64,000 nt of DNA. Origin: Danio rerio (taxonomy: Eukaryota; Chordata; Actinopteri; Cypriniformes; Danionidae). Within the stretch, counting starts at the first letter, position 1. Every line of letters begins with the position of its first letter. The position numbers were made by a program, and so were the translations under genes. The stretch spans positions 67,175,001 to 67,239,000 of the forward strand of contig NC_133178.1 of NCBI RefSeq assembly GCF_049306965.1, read 5' to 3'. The notes beneath the pieces were generated by a model. It searched no databases, was not told the DNA's origin, and was given only the letters and a program-made list of their open reading frames with translations. This document shows, one piece after another, positions 21,036-31,730 of the stretch.

Positions 21036-24000
21036 ATGAGTGATCCAGAACCCTGCAGAATTAAACATGAAGACACTGAACAACAAATAGGTTGGTGTTT
21101 ATTCCTGATTCTTAAACATCTTTTTGTATTTTGTTGTAAATTTTGATGACACTGTATTCAACACAAACTGTGCTACAATGATGGGCAAGCAGCACCTGTG
21201 TATGTGTTACTTTTGAAAATAATACGGATATGCATGTTTTTTTTACATTTAAAAGTCACAAAAACTAAAATGCAGATTTCAGCGCTAAGGATTTTGTCAG
21301 GCCAGTGGTTAAGGTTTTTACTTAAACTGCCAAAATTTGGCCCCACCATTCATTCATTCATTTTCTTTTCAGCTTAGTCCCTTTATTAATCAGGGGTCAC
21401 CACAGTGGAATGAACCACCAACTTATTCAACATATGTTTTACATAGTGGATGCTCTTCCATCTGCAACCCATAACTGGGGAACACCCATACACTCTCATT
21501 CACACACATACACTACGGACAAGCATACCCAATCCCCCTATAGCGCATGTGTTTGGACTGTGGGGGAAACCAGATAGATAGATAGATGCAAACACATGTG
21601 GGTGTAGAAAGTATTTCTTATTGTTCAGCACATTATCAACAGATTTAATAGTTTGCTAGTCTTCTCTGCTCACCGAGATCACAGCATTTATTCGACAAAG
21701 ATACAGTAAATGGTATTATAATATCTGTTTTAATGTAAATTTAAAGATACAGTGGGGTTAGAAAGTGTTTACCACTTATTGCTTTATTATTTCTTGCGCC
21801 GGATGGTTTGCCAGAATATCTTTGGGGCCGACTGATAGTCTTCCTTCATGGTCTCCCCAAACTCTTCCCAGGCCTGTAGCCTATTTTTATTTTTATTTTT
21901 TGCTTCGACAACCGTACCGACAGCAGCACACTTGGCCTGTCGGTACTCATGATCTGCCTCTGGAGTCCTGCAAGCCAACCAAGCCCTGTAGGATTTCTTC
22001 TTCAGCCTGACGGCATCCCTTACTTCCGGTGTCCTCTACCGGGTTCATGGATTGCCGCCCCGACAGGCACCACAGACCTACCGGCCACAGATCCTCATGG
22101 CTGCGTTAACACTGGAGTCAGAGAACATGGATCACTATGTCTCCATGTCTCCCGCCTCCTTGGGGATCTGTTCAAAGCTCTTCCCAAGGTGAGAGTTGAA
22201 AATCCCTCTGACTTGAGGTTCACAATACCGCAACCCTCACAATACGCTTGGGCATGCCAGTTCTGTCCAGCTTTCCCCCTTGCCATTGTACCCAACTCAC
22301 CACCAGGTGGTGATCAGTTGACAGCTCTGCCCCTCTCTTTACCCGAGTGTCCAAAACATAAGGTCGGAGATTAGATGATGCCACCACAAAGTCATTCGTT
22401 GACCTTCGCCCTTGGGTGTCCTGGTGCTACATGTACTGATGGACACCCTTATACTTGTACATGGTGTTTGTAATGGAAAAACTATGATTAGCACAGAAGT
22501 CCAATAACAAAACACCACTCAGGTTCAGATCAGGGTGGCCGTTTCTCCCAATCACGCCTCTCCGGGTATCACTGTCATTACCCACGTGGGCATTGAAGTC
22601 CCCCAGTAGAACAACAGAGTCTTCAGTCTGGGCACCTTCTAGCACCCCTCCCAAGGACTCCAAGAAGGCCGGGTACTCTGCACTGGTCTTTGGCCCGTAG
22701 GCACAAACCACAATAAGAGACCTATACCTGACCCGAAGGAGCAGGGAGACTACCTTCACGTTCACCAGGGGAAACTCCCAACACCCCCAACAACTCCTAA
22801 CTCCCAGCACATGGTGGTAAGGTTGGGGAACTATAAGCAAGCCCACACCAACCCCCGCCTCTCACCGTGAGCAACTCCAGAATAGAAGAAAGTCCAGCCC
22901 TTCTCAAGAAATTGAGTTCGAGAGCCCAAGCTGTGCGTGGAGGTGAGCCCAACTATCTCTAGTCTGTACCGTTCCACCTTTTGCAAAAGCTCAGGCTCCT
23001 TCCTTTCCAGTGAGGTGACATTCCATGTCCCAAGAGCCAGTTTCTGTGCTGAATAGGTTGTCGTGGTCTCAAATATCGACTACCACCTCTTCCACAATGC
23101 ACCATCTCCTTACGGCTTCCCTGTGGGGCCTGCAGGAGGATGGTCCCACGTCACTCCTTTGGGCCGGACTTAGCCCGGTTTCATGGGGTAAAACCCGGCC
23201 ATCACGCGCTCTTATACGAGCCCCAACCCCTGGCCTGGCTCCAGAGCGGAGCCCCAGCTGCGCCATACCAGGCGACGTTACGGTCCTTGATGTTATTGTA
23301 CTCATAAGGGTTTTTTTAACCGGACTTAGTCTGACCTGTCACCTAAAACCGCTTTGCCTTGGGAGACCCTACCAGGGGCATTAGCCCCCGACAACATAGT
23401 TAACCTGATGTTTCAGATAATCAAGCAAATTTAAATGTTATTTAAATGTACCAAAAGTAACGCATTGCGCAGTTTTGAAATTCTGTGTTAATTATACAGA
23501 CATTGTACTTAAATGACAAAAATGACTTCGGGTCATTCACGTGAGAAGCCGCTTAAATGTGCATACAAATAATGGACCCCAGAGGGTTAATATGATAAGA
23601 TCAAACTACATGTACAATTTTTTTTTTACATAAATGTGCATCAATTGGCAGTTTGTGTAGCCAGTGTTTTCAGTGTCTTTTCACTTCAGCTCATGATGAG
23701 AGTTTCTATGACTTACTAAAAACCAAACCTTTTTTCATTTATTTCAGACCTCATTGAAGAGTATGAGGAGATTAAAGAGGAGGAACATCATGTCAAGATT
23801 GAGGACAATCATTTACAGACTGATGGTATTTTGAAAAAGAAAAATAAGAATTGTTTTACCTGCACTCAGTGTGGACAGTGTTGTGAAGGAAAGGCCAATC
23901 TTAAGATTCACATGAGAATCCACACTGGAGAGAAACCATTCACCTGCACTCAGTGTGGCAAGAGTTTCAGCCAATCATCATCCCTTAATAAACACATGAT

Positions 24001-24532
24001 GATCCACACTGGAGACAGACCATACACATGCACTCAGTGTGGGAAGAGTTTTGGCCAATCATCAAATCTTAGTAAACACATGCTGATCCACACTGGAGAG
24101 AAACCGTTCACCTGCACCCAGTGTGGGAAGAGTTTCAGCCAATCATCAAACCTTAATCTACACATGAAGATCCACACTGGAGAGAGACCATACACATGCA
24201 CTCAATGCGGGAAAAGCTTTAGCCAATCATCAAACCTTAATCTACACATGCTGATCCACACTGGAGAGAAACTTTTCACATGCACTCAGTGTGGGAAGAG
24301 TTTCAACCACTCATCATCCCTTAATAAACACATGCTGACCCACACTGGAGAGAAACCATTCACATGTACTCACTGTGGGAAGAGCTTTAGCCAATTATCC
24401 AACCTTAATCAACACATGAAGATCCACACTGGAATACGAGAGCATATGTGCTTTGAGTGTGAGAAGACTTTTATTACAGCTAGAGAATTGAAACGGCACC
24501 AGAGGGTTCACACTGCTCGCGTGTACCGCTAA
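21036..24532 (+). CDS. C2H2 zinc-finger protein, FiNZ-type N-terminus (ZNF module 1, 8 fingers)
   Basis: Probable nuclear DNA-binding protein of the fish-specific ZNF expansion. Exons 21036-21090 and 23748-24532 join in phase (G|AC) to 279 aa. The first 18 residues are [18 protein letters not shown], followed by an acidic linker [20 protein letters not shown] and a Lys-rich patch. Eight C2H2 fingers joined by TGEKPF/TGERPY linkers follow. Finger 1 ([20 protein letters not shown] then H) has a Cys-Cys where the structural Phe is expected. The last finger ([20 protein letters not shown] then H) is of a different subtype with linker TGIREHM. Contact positions are mostly Gln-Ser-(Ser/Asn). Intron 2 is 2,657 nt and holds a DANA SINE and an antisense LINE fragment. 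The donor AATAG|GTTGGT is shared by all five modules. Target and symbol unknown. Confidence 0.88.
21345..21580 (-). mobile_element. DANA SINE in ZNF module 1 intron 2
   Basis: Minus-strand copy. Read on the plus strand it runs from the GAAT-type tail (CATTCATTCATTTTC) through CTTAGTCCCTTTATTAAT, GGGGTCACCACAGTGGAATG and ACACACATACACTACGGACA to GTGTTTGGACTGTGGGGGAA. The tRNA-like head is missing. A GATA run follows. Confidence 0.9.
21787..23395 (-). mobile_element. LINE fragment: 5' region, endonuclease and linker, antisense
   Basis: On the minus strand an apurinic-endonuclease domain is readable: [15 protein letters not shown]-like start near 23035, then [20 protein letters not shown] and [20 protein letters not shown] (22846-22427). 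Near 21978-21787 follows the linker [20 protein letters not shown] ending WQTIRRKK, which normally precedes the reverse transcriptase. The RT is absent, so the 3' part was lost. Several frame changes. I place it in the I-like group from memory. Confidence 0.82.
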
Positions 24533-24849
24533 ACACAATGATGGCAGTTGAGAGAAGAACAGTTTCATAAACATCCTGCAAACAGCACCACTGCGGCACG
24601 TCTCACCTTTACAGCGTTTAACATTTGCTGTGGACAGCCTATTCTTCTGTCCTGTGTTTGCTTCTTTATGCCCAGTTCACACTGTCAGGTCTTGTAGTAG
24701 ATTGACTTGCACAGAAGAATTGTTCACCTGAAAAATAGAAATGTTCAATGTAAATTTCAATTTCAAACAGACTTTAGATCCTAACACTTCCTCATGTTCA
24801 CAGGTTGCATTTAGTTATTAAAAAAACAGTAAAATTGTGAATGCCAGAA
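24533..24849. other. ZNF module 1 3' flank
   Basis: Holds the phrase TTTCATAAACATCCTGCAAA then CAGCACCA, which recurs after the module 3 stop (39,270). No AATAAA is close, so the polyadenylation site is not fixed. Confidence 0.45.
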
Positions 24850-26090
24850 AAATTGTTTGCTGTTTATCTGGGGCCGGGTCACAGGGGCAGCAGTCTTAGC
24901 AGGGAAAAGTAGACCACCCTCTCCCAAGAAACTTTCTCCAACTCTGTGGAGTTCCCAGAGCCTTCCTATTGAGCAGAGAGACATAATGCCTCTCCTGGGT
25001 CTTCCCTGGGGCCTCCTCCCTGAGGGACAAGCCCAGAACACCTACCTAGGTAGTAGTCTAGGAGGCATCTCCTAGACAGAAGCTGCTGCTCTACTACTGA
25101 GTTCCTCCCAGGTGACAGTTACCCTATATCTTTGGGTACGTCCTGCCATGCTGCGAAAAAAACAAACTTTGCCCGTTTGTATTCGAGATCTTGGCCTTTC
25201 ACTCATGAACCAAAGTTTATGACCATTGGTCAGAGTAGGATCTTAGACTGACCAGTAAATTGAGAACATTGCTTTTCCCCTCAGCTCCTGCTGCTGCTCC
25301 ACCAATCTGCCTTTCAATTTCATCTTCCATCCTTCCAAAAACTGGAGATGGCAAGCCACCTCTTCTAGTCAAGCACCATGGCCTCGGACTTAGAGGTGCT
25401 GCCTGTTATTCCTGCCTCCTTTGCCATACTCTGCAGCAAACCATCCCAGTGCATGCTGAAGGTCCATGTCCCATGAATCCTAAAGGACAAGATTATCTGC
25501 AAATAGCAAAGATGAAAAACAGATGATGATGAACAGAACTACTGAGAAAGAGTCTCGCCGGCATCCAACATGCACCGGGTACAAGTCTGACATATTGCTG
25601 GCAATGTGACCCAAACTCCTGCTCTGTTCATACAGGGACCGGACAGCCCTCAACAAAGTGCCTCCAACCCAATACTCCCAGAGCACCCCATACAGAATCC
25701 CATCTCCAACTTCACAAAACACATGTGGACGGGTTGATCATACTCCCACAAACCCTCAAGCACCCTAGTGTGGGTATAGAGCTGGTCCAGTTTTCCACAG
25801 ACTGGATAAAGTCTGCATTGTTTTTCCTGGATCTAAGGTTTAACCATTAGCTGGATTCTCCTCTCCAATACTCTGGCATAGACATTTCCAAGGAAGCTGA
25901 GGAGTGGGAATTTATTTGTATTTTTTCCCCTTGTAGTTGAAACACCGCCTCTGGTCCCCCTTCTTATTAGTGGGAACCATCCCAGCTACCCAGTCTAGAG
26001 GTACTATCCCATAACAGTTCATCAAACTGGACTTGGCTCAGTCAGAAGCACCGCTGAAAGCCTCCATCATCCAGGTTCAGTTTCTGTAGG
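24850..26090 (-). mobile_element. LINE fragment: reverse transcriptase and C-terminus, antisense
   Basis: Minus strand shows YGVLWEYWVGGTLLRAVRSL then YEQSRSLGHIASNMSDLYPV (about 25690-25560), and the C-terminal FWACPSGRRPQGRPRRG (about 25040-24985). Same family as the copy at 21787, but the 5' half is missing. Many stops. Confidence 0.8.
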
Positions 26091-26640
26091 AGTTTATGAG
26101 CTCACAGAGCTGGATGCACCTCTGGAAGGATGTAGTGGACTCAGACACGGCACTTAACGTATCGACGCTGTTTTTCAGCCTTCTTAAAGCACATAAACAC
26201 TGTTCTCTTCTTCATAAAATCCATGTTAGCCATTTAGCTATGAAGCTAGAGTCACTGGGCAGACAGAAGCCCTGCCCATCACGCGAATCCGCGTCTGTTC
26301 TGAAGTGAATTTGATGCGCACATGAAGCGAGTAAACTCAAATGTTCACGTGGCTATTTATGCGCAATTTATCCATGCGTTCTGTGTCTGGTGTGAACCAG
26401 CATAAGAACTTCAAATGTTTTTTATAAACATGAGAAGATTAAAGGGTAGCTAAATCTCCAACACTATTCTTTAAATCATCACAGTGTCCTTTCCTGCAAT
26501 ATCTGAATGTATATTCTGTGCTAAATTCTTTATTGATATCCAGTCCTTTGTAACGGTGGACACACACAAAATAAAAATGAAATATTTACACCTACATAAG
26601 TAACCCGAACAGTATTATATGTCTTAACACACAAAAAGAA
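26091..26640. other. Unassigned intergenic sequence
   Basis: No gene. About 26265-26400 (CACGCGAATCCGCGTCTGTT, then GGTGTGAACCAGCATAAGA) has the look of a DNA-transposon end, but I cannot name it. Confidence 0.4.
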
Positions 26641-26650
26641 AAAAATATAT

Positions 26651-26721
26651 ATTCTGGTGAGGTTTGAACACGGGTGGTGGCGTTGTAACGCAACGTGCTG
26701 ACCACTGGACCACTGGAGTCT
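26651..26721 (-). mobile_element. tRNA-like sequence, SINE head or tRNA relic
   Basis: On the minus strand: A-box-like TGGTCCAGTGGTCAGCACG and B-box-like GTGTTCAAACCTC at tRNA spacing. The anticodon arm does not fold properly (five-base stem around a five-base loop), so this is not a functional tRNA; a tRNA-derived SINE piece is more likely. Confidence 0.45.
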
Positions 26722-27514
26722 GAAATAAAAAATTAAGTATTGCACTGTCACTGTTTATTCTCCCCTTTTTGGATTTCTGATCAAGTTAATGTCAGATTTA
26801 TTAATGTAGTGAATCATCTAAGTTTTATTGAGCAGGTGTAATATTCATTAATATTATTTATTCTAATTCTTATTTTCACCAAGGTGCCGCTGTTTGGGGT
26901 CGAATGACCTGCAGGCTGCATTGTGCTCACGGGGCTGCAAGATATAAAATTATGAATAAAAATTAATAAATTAAATTAATAAATGAATAAAAAGAATGAG
27001 GCTAAAGTCGAATAAATAAACAAAGTGCGACTGCTGAGAGTGCAAGCAGCTAAAAACACCGACCCTGGCGGCCGAAAAAATGGACTGGTCCACCGGGAAT
27101 TCTCCCGATTAGCCAATCCGGGCCTTGTTATTGGCCTTGACTTGGGTCTAAGATGAACTGATAATTCTATAAATGTATATTATTGTATTCTGTAGAATGG
27201 TCATAATTAATATTCATGCTAAATATTTCTTAAGTGGTCTTAGTTGGGTGCAGTAGGACTGGCAGGGTTACATTAGCGTATCACTCCAGTTGTGTCTTTC
27301 CATTGTTTTCTAGCTACATTTAGGATTGTTTGCTGTTATTTATTTAGAATAATAATTGTATAACAATATTAATAACTTTATTTATAATCAATATAAATAT
27401 ATTTTTAATCATCCCATTTCTGGTTTTGTCCATATTTCGCCTAAAGTTGGGTGTGTGGGTATGGGGTGGTTCACCCAGGGTGCTATTTAAGCTAGCACTG
27501 CCACTAGCAGCAGT
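26722..27514. other. Unassigned intergenic sequence
   Basis: AT-rich with one GC-rich patch near 27060-27135 (GACCCTGGCGGCCGAAAAAA, then CACCGGGAATTCTCCCGAT). Probably old repeat material; no gene seen. Confidence 0.4.
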
Positions 27515-27620
27515 CGTTGCAGAAGAACAGAAACAGCGGAGCATGTGTTAATCAAGTGTGAAGATTATAGAAGAAAGAGAAACCAGATAGTTAGAAAGTT
27601 AGGAGATTTATTTGAAAGTT
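27515..27620 (+). mobile_element. LINE C-terminal fragment
   Basis: Plus frame reads [20 protein letters not shown] then [16 protein letters not shown], a C-terminal TAEHVL-x2-C motif typical of non-LTR retrotransposon polyproteins. It runs straight into a (TA)n microsatellite. Confidence 0.6.
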
Positions 27621-27646
27621 TATATATATATATATTTATATATATA

Positions 27647-27735
<89 letters not shown>
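27618..27735. repeat. (TA)n microsatellite
   Basis: About 115 bp of TA repeats with two early TTTATA interruptions. Self-complementary, so it can extrude as a cruciform. Confidence 0.97.
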
Positions 27736-27739
<4 letters not shown>

Positions 27740-27764
27740 TGTAGAGTTATCCTTGCGCTCATTT

Positions 27765-27930
27765 AGGTCTCACACTACAACACAGTAGGTGGCGGAACTG
27801 CACCTTAAGCTGGTTTACCACCCGCCATCAAACCAGGAAGAAGTCAGAGGCGGAGAGTGCAGAGCTTTGCTGTTTGCTGTTGAATTGCTTTAACTCCACT
27901 TCTGTTTCGGGTGTTGTGCGTCTATTCAAA
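27765..27930 (+). promoter_or_regulatory. ZNF module 2: exon 1 with a different promoter
   Basis: From GAGGCGGAGAGTGCAGAGCT (about 27849) to the donor at 27930/27931 this equals the other modules. Upstream of that, the CCAAT/GC-box block is absent and replaced by CACAGTAGGTGGCGGAACTG and ACCACCCGCCATCAAACCAG, joined to a LINE end and (TA)n. The junction is at about 27847. Confidence 0.65.
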
Positions 27931-29126
27931 GTAAGTGTATTATATCTGACCTTTGTAGCGTTCGCAGATTTGCTGCAATTATCTTGCGGGTTGAACTGCT
28001 TTAACATATGTGCTCAATGCTAATATAGTCTCTTGTTTTTAGCTCGATGCTAGGCTGTAAACACTTCTGTAATGCGTTACTCACGGGTTATCTGGCCACC
28101 TTTCATTTGTGTCTCCATCTCATTCCTTCACTAAGTGCTTGTTTCAGAGGTGTGTTGTAAACAACTTCCCAACAAACACATCTGTTACAGCGTAGAAATG
28201 TAAGACTGGAGAGGCCTGTAGCAGCTGAGGAGATCTGGGTTTACTACATTTGATGCTGGGTTATTTACATATTGACTATTCTGCATATGAGAAGTAGACC
28301 TAAGAGTGTTTAAATACTGTTTAATATTGATTATTGATCTTTTTAACTTAATATCTGCTTGTGTAAACTTTGAAGAGAAATAAATATGTAACAAATAATA
28401 TAATCAATCTTTATTTCATAGGCTAATAACATTGTTACCAAAACGTAAATAAAATCAGCAAAAATATAGAAAACAATAAATGGGTTATTTTGTTTTAACA
28501 GCATTTTTAAATAGTTTTTGTTTTATAAATGTTTAACTTTATTGCAAACGTGATCCAGAAACAGAATGTGGGATTAGTATAATAGTATAAAACACTTAAT
28601 AATGAATGTATTACAGTATTGAGAGATAACTGTTGGCAATCAGAGACATGATCACGCTGCACACATGAGATGTAGAATCGGCCACTCAACACTTACACAC
28701 ATATTTACTGAACAGGGAAGAGAAACCTATGTGTAACTTGTGTGAGAATATTTTGATGGTGAAACATATTTTAATAGAGTGTATATTTGTAAATGATATT
28801 AGAGAATGTTTTTATTCAGGAAATATTTGAAGGCAAATGTTTAAAAATGTGTTTTCTGGAGGAATTTTACAATATTGATCATTGATCAGACTGAAAGAGC
28901 TTATAAGACTTTATCAGTGTTGCTGTTATTTGTGTGTTTTTAACCAACTAATGATGTTTCAGAAACAGTTATGATCATCAATTATATATTGAATATTTAA
29001 TACAAGTGTTGTCATGAATATAGCCAGTGCTGCTGATATGCCATTAAAATATAATACATAAATAAAGTGAACCAGATATGTTAATGAGAAGAAAAAAGTA
29101 ACTAAAGTAATTTTAATTTTGACAGA

Positions 29127-29207
29127 TCTGCCCCTTCTCCTCCAGTGAAGCTCCTTCTCCTCCAGTGAAGCTCCTCCTCCTCCAGTGAAGCCCCTCCTCC
29201 TCCAGTT
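29127..29207 (+). repeat. Tandem polypyrimidine-CAG array before ZNF module 2 exon 2
   Basis: Four copies of the 20-bp unit (variants CCCCTTCTCCTCCAG, CTCCTTCTCCTCCAG, CTCCTCCTCCTCCAG, CCCCTCCTCCTCCAG), each a possible acceptor. Confidence 0.75.
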
Positions 29208-29273
29208 CAGCTGTAAACACTGTGATATTCCCATCAGGCTCCATTGAAGAGTTTATTGAAGGACAGCGAGAAC

Positions 29274-30549
29274 ATGAGTGATCCAGAACCCTGCAGAATT
29301 AAACATGAAAACACTGAACAACAAATAGGTTGGTGTTTATTCCTGATTCTTAACAGTGTTTTTACCATTTGTTTTCAATTTCCATGAGCGGCAGTTTCAG
29401 AAGAGAAGGCAGTAAAGCAAAAAGATGGCTAGAGGTGAGCGATCACTCGACGCAGAAGTATACACCAGGCTTTAGAATGGGGTCATGAACACTCACCTTA
29501 AGTCAGGCAAGTGTTATTGTGGAACTTTTGTGACCTCTTGAATTAGTCTCGGGGTAATTTTGATCAGCCACTCATGGGAAGGTTCTCCACTGTTCCATGT
29601 TTTTGCCATTTATAGATGATGGCTTTCACCACAGTTCGCTGCAGTCTAGAGCTTTAACTAAACAGGGTTTATTTTACATCAATGTGCATCATTGCCAATG
29701 TGTCCAGTGTCTTTCACTTCCGCTTTTGATTTTCTATGACTTAATAAAGCCTTAAACTTTATTTCAGACCTAATTGAAGAGTATGAGGAGATTAAAGAGG
29801 AGGAACGCCATATCAAAATTGAGGAAAATGATCGTTTACAGTCTGATGGTGATTTGAAAAAGAGAGACAAGAATCGTTTCACCTGCACTCAGTGTGGAAA
29901 AGGCTTTGGAAGATCAAACAATCTAAAGTGTCACATGAGGGTCCACACTGGAGAGAAACCGTTCACATGCACTCAGTGTGGGACGAGATTCAGCCGATTA
30001 CAACACCTTAATCAACACATGAGGATCCACACCGGAGAGAAACCATTCACATGCACTCAGTGTGGGAAGAGTTTCAGCCAAACATCACACCTCAATACCC
30101 ACATGCTGATCCACACTGGAGAGAAACCACTCACATGCACTCAGTGTGGGAGGAGTTTCAGCCACCAATCAACCCTTAATCTACACATGAGGAGCCACAC
30201 CGGAGAGAAACCATTCACTTGCCATCGGTGTGGGAAGAGTTTCAGCCACTCAACAACCCTTAATAAACACATGCTGATCCACACTGGAGAGAGACCGTAC
30301 TCATGCACTCTGTGTGAGAAGAGTTTTAACCAATCGTCATCCCTTAAACTGCACATGATGACCCACACTGGAGAGAGACCGTTCCCATGCACTCAGTGTG
30401 AGAAGCGTTTCGTCCAATCATCATCCCTCAAACTACACATGATCACCCACACTGGAGAGAAACCATTCGGATGCACTCAGTGTGGGAAGAATTTCAGCCA
30501 CCCATCAACCCTTAATAAACACATGACGATCCACACTGGGGACAAATAA
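29274..30549 (+). CDS. C2H2 zinc-finger protein, FiNZ-type N-terminus (ZNF module 2, 8 fingers)
   Basis: Exons 29274-29328 and 29768-30549 join to 278 aa. N-terminus as in module 1 but with Glu-Asn-Thr for Glu-Asp-Thr, then [20 protein letters not shown]. Eight standard fingers: the first is CTQCGKGFGRSNNLKCHMRV then H, the last CTQCGKNFSHPSTLNKHMTI then H, and the stop comes right after TGDK. Contact residues are more varied than in modules 1 and 6 (R/N, R/H, T/H, Q/T, S/T, Q/S, Q/S, P/T). Intron 2 is only 439 nt, the shortest in the cluster, and free of recognisable repeats, so this is the most compact gene. DNA target unknown. Confidence 0.88.
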
Positions 30550-30943
30550 GCCACGTGCACTCTGCTTATCCACTGTCGGGCCAGGGCGTTCATCCTGCGA
30601 GGCTTAGTCAATGGCCCAGGAGGTCGAGCAGTGATGTTGAAATGGTCACATTTCCACAGTAAGGGCAATAGAACCCTGCTGCCAGACCACCCCCTGAATC
30701 CAACATCACACAACCCGCCCAGTCCAGCAGCAAGACGTAAGTCAAATCAGAATCACACTGATAAGTTGCACCACTGCATCATCACGAAGCGATCAAATAA
30801 TTTACACTGTACGACAGTAAATTACATGTATTTTCATTAATTGTATTCGTCTAACTGAAGGCGTCACCCATAATCTAAAACCACAGGACTTTTCCGCCTA
30901 TAACTCTGTGGCAAAGTATTCTAGAGCCTAACACCAAACACTC
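30550..30943. other. ZNF module 2 3' flank
   Basis: No gene recognised. Includes GGCCCAGGAGGTCGAGCAGT and CACAACCCGCCCAGTCCAGC; no clear polyadenylation signal near the stop. Confidence 0.4.
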
Positions 30944-31440
30944 GCTGCCGGCAGCTAGCTCTCTGCAACCCTCACATGGTCGCCCACTAAAGCTAAGCAG
31001 GGTTGTGCCTGGTTAGTACCTGGATGGGAGACCACATGGGAAAGCTAGGTTGCTGCCCGAAGTGATGTTAGTGAGGCCAGCAGACGGCGCTCAACCTGCA
31101 GTCTATGTGAGTCCTAATGCCCCAGTATAGTGAAGAGGACTCTGTACTGCTCAGTGAGCGCCGTCTTTCGGATGAGACGTTAAACCAAGGTCCTAACTTT
31201 CTGTGGTCGTAAAATCCCTGGATGTCCTTTGAAAAAGAGTATGGGGTTAAACCCTGGCATCCTAACCATCCCCAATTGGCTTCCTCACTCTGTCTCCTCT
31301 CCACCAATCAGCTGGTGTGTAGTGCGCGGTCTGGCGCAACATGGCTGCCGTCACGTCATCCTGGTGAATGTGGATCCCCCATTGTGTAAAGCGCTTTGAG
31401 TGTCTAGAAAAGTGCTGTATAAATGTAAGGAATTATTAAT
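30944..31440 (+). mobile_element. SINE3-type retroposon derived from 5S rRNA
   Basis: The head resembles 5S rRNA. The internal promoter AAGCTAAGCAGGGTTGTGCC, then TGGTTAGTACCTGGATGGGA and GACC (30990-31033), is well preserved. The body has CAGTGAGCGCCGTCTTTCGG and ATGAGACGTTAAACCAAGGT. The tail GTAAAGCGCTTTGAGTGTCT, then AGAAAAGTGCTGTATAAATG is of the kind shared with a partner LINE. Matches the zebrafish SINE3 class. It is not a working 5S gene. Confidence 0.88.
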
Positions 31441-31730
31441 ATTATTCAACCCAAATGCGCCAGGGAGCCCTAAAACATCTCAAGATTTCCCCCCTAAGCT
31501 ATGACAATTAATAGGTAGCCTAATTCTCCTTTACTTAACAGAATAATGTTAAGGGTGTTGATGTCGTGGACATGCGGCTGTAAACTGTAAACATTAGAAA
31601 GATCCTAAGCAAAAATGGTGTGGTGGTTTATGCAGTATCTTCATCTGAACAGTAGCTATATGACTTTTACTCTATGCATGGCTTGTATGCAATTGCAAAA
31701 CTAGTGAAATGGACCCAGATATTCTCTACC
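31441..31730. other. Unassigned intergenic sequence
   Basis: Nothing recognised. Confidence 0.4.

Noticed and set aside
22427-22846. Minus-strand 139-codon frame with [12 protein letters not shown] as a possible host nuclease gene
   Set aside because: The flanking frames are LINE endonuclease and linker, and related fragments recur five more times; it is retrotransposon-derived.
26651-26721. Possible functional tRNA gene on the minus strand
   Set aside because: A- and B-box-like motifs exist, but the anticodon arm and acceptor stem do not fold into a standard cloverleaf.
27545-27762. Open frames rich in Tyr-Ile on both strands
   Set aside because: They are (TA)n repeat translations; only the first ~25 codons on the plus strand carry a real, LINE-derived signal.
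30141-30392. Antisense open frames over zinc-finger exons (also at 30477-30713, 39133-39333) and a shifted sense frame at 38692-38907
   Set aside because: The 84-bp finger periodicity keeps other frames open; repetitive peptides such as FSPVWI are shadows of TGEKPF linkers.
30944-31065. 5S rRNA gene
   Set aside because: Only the internal promoter part matches; the first third is diverged, and the 3' side continues into a SINE body and tail.
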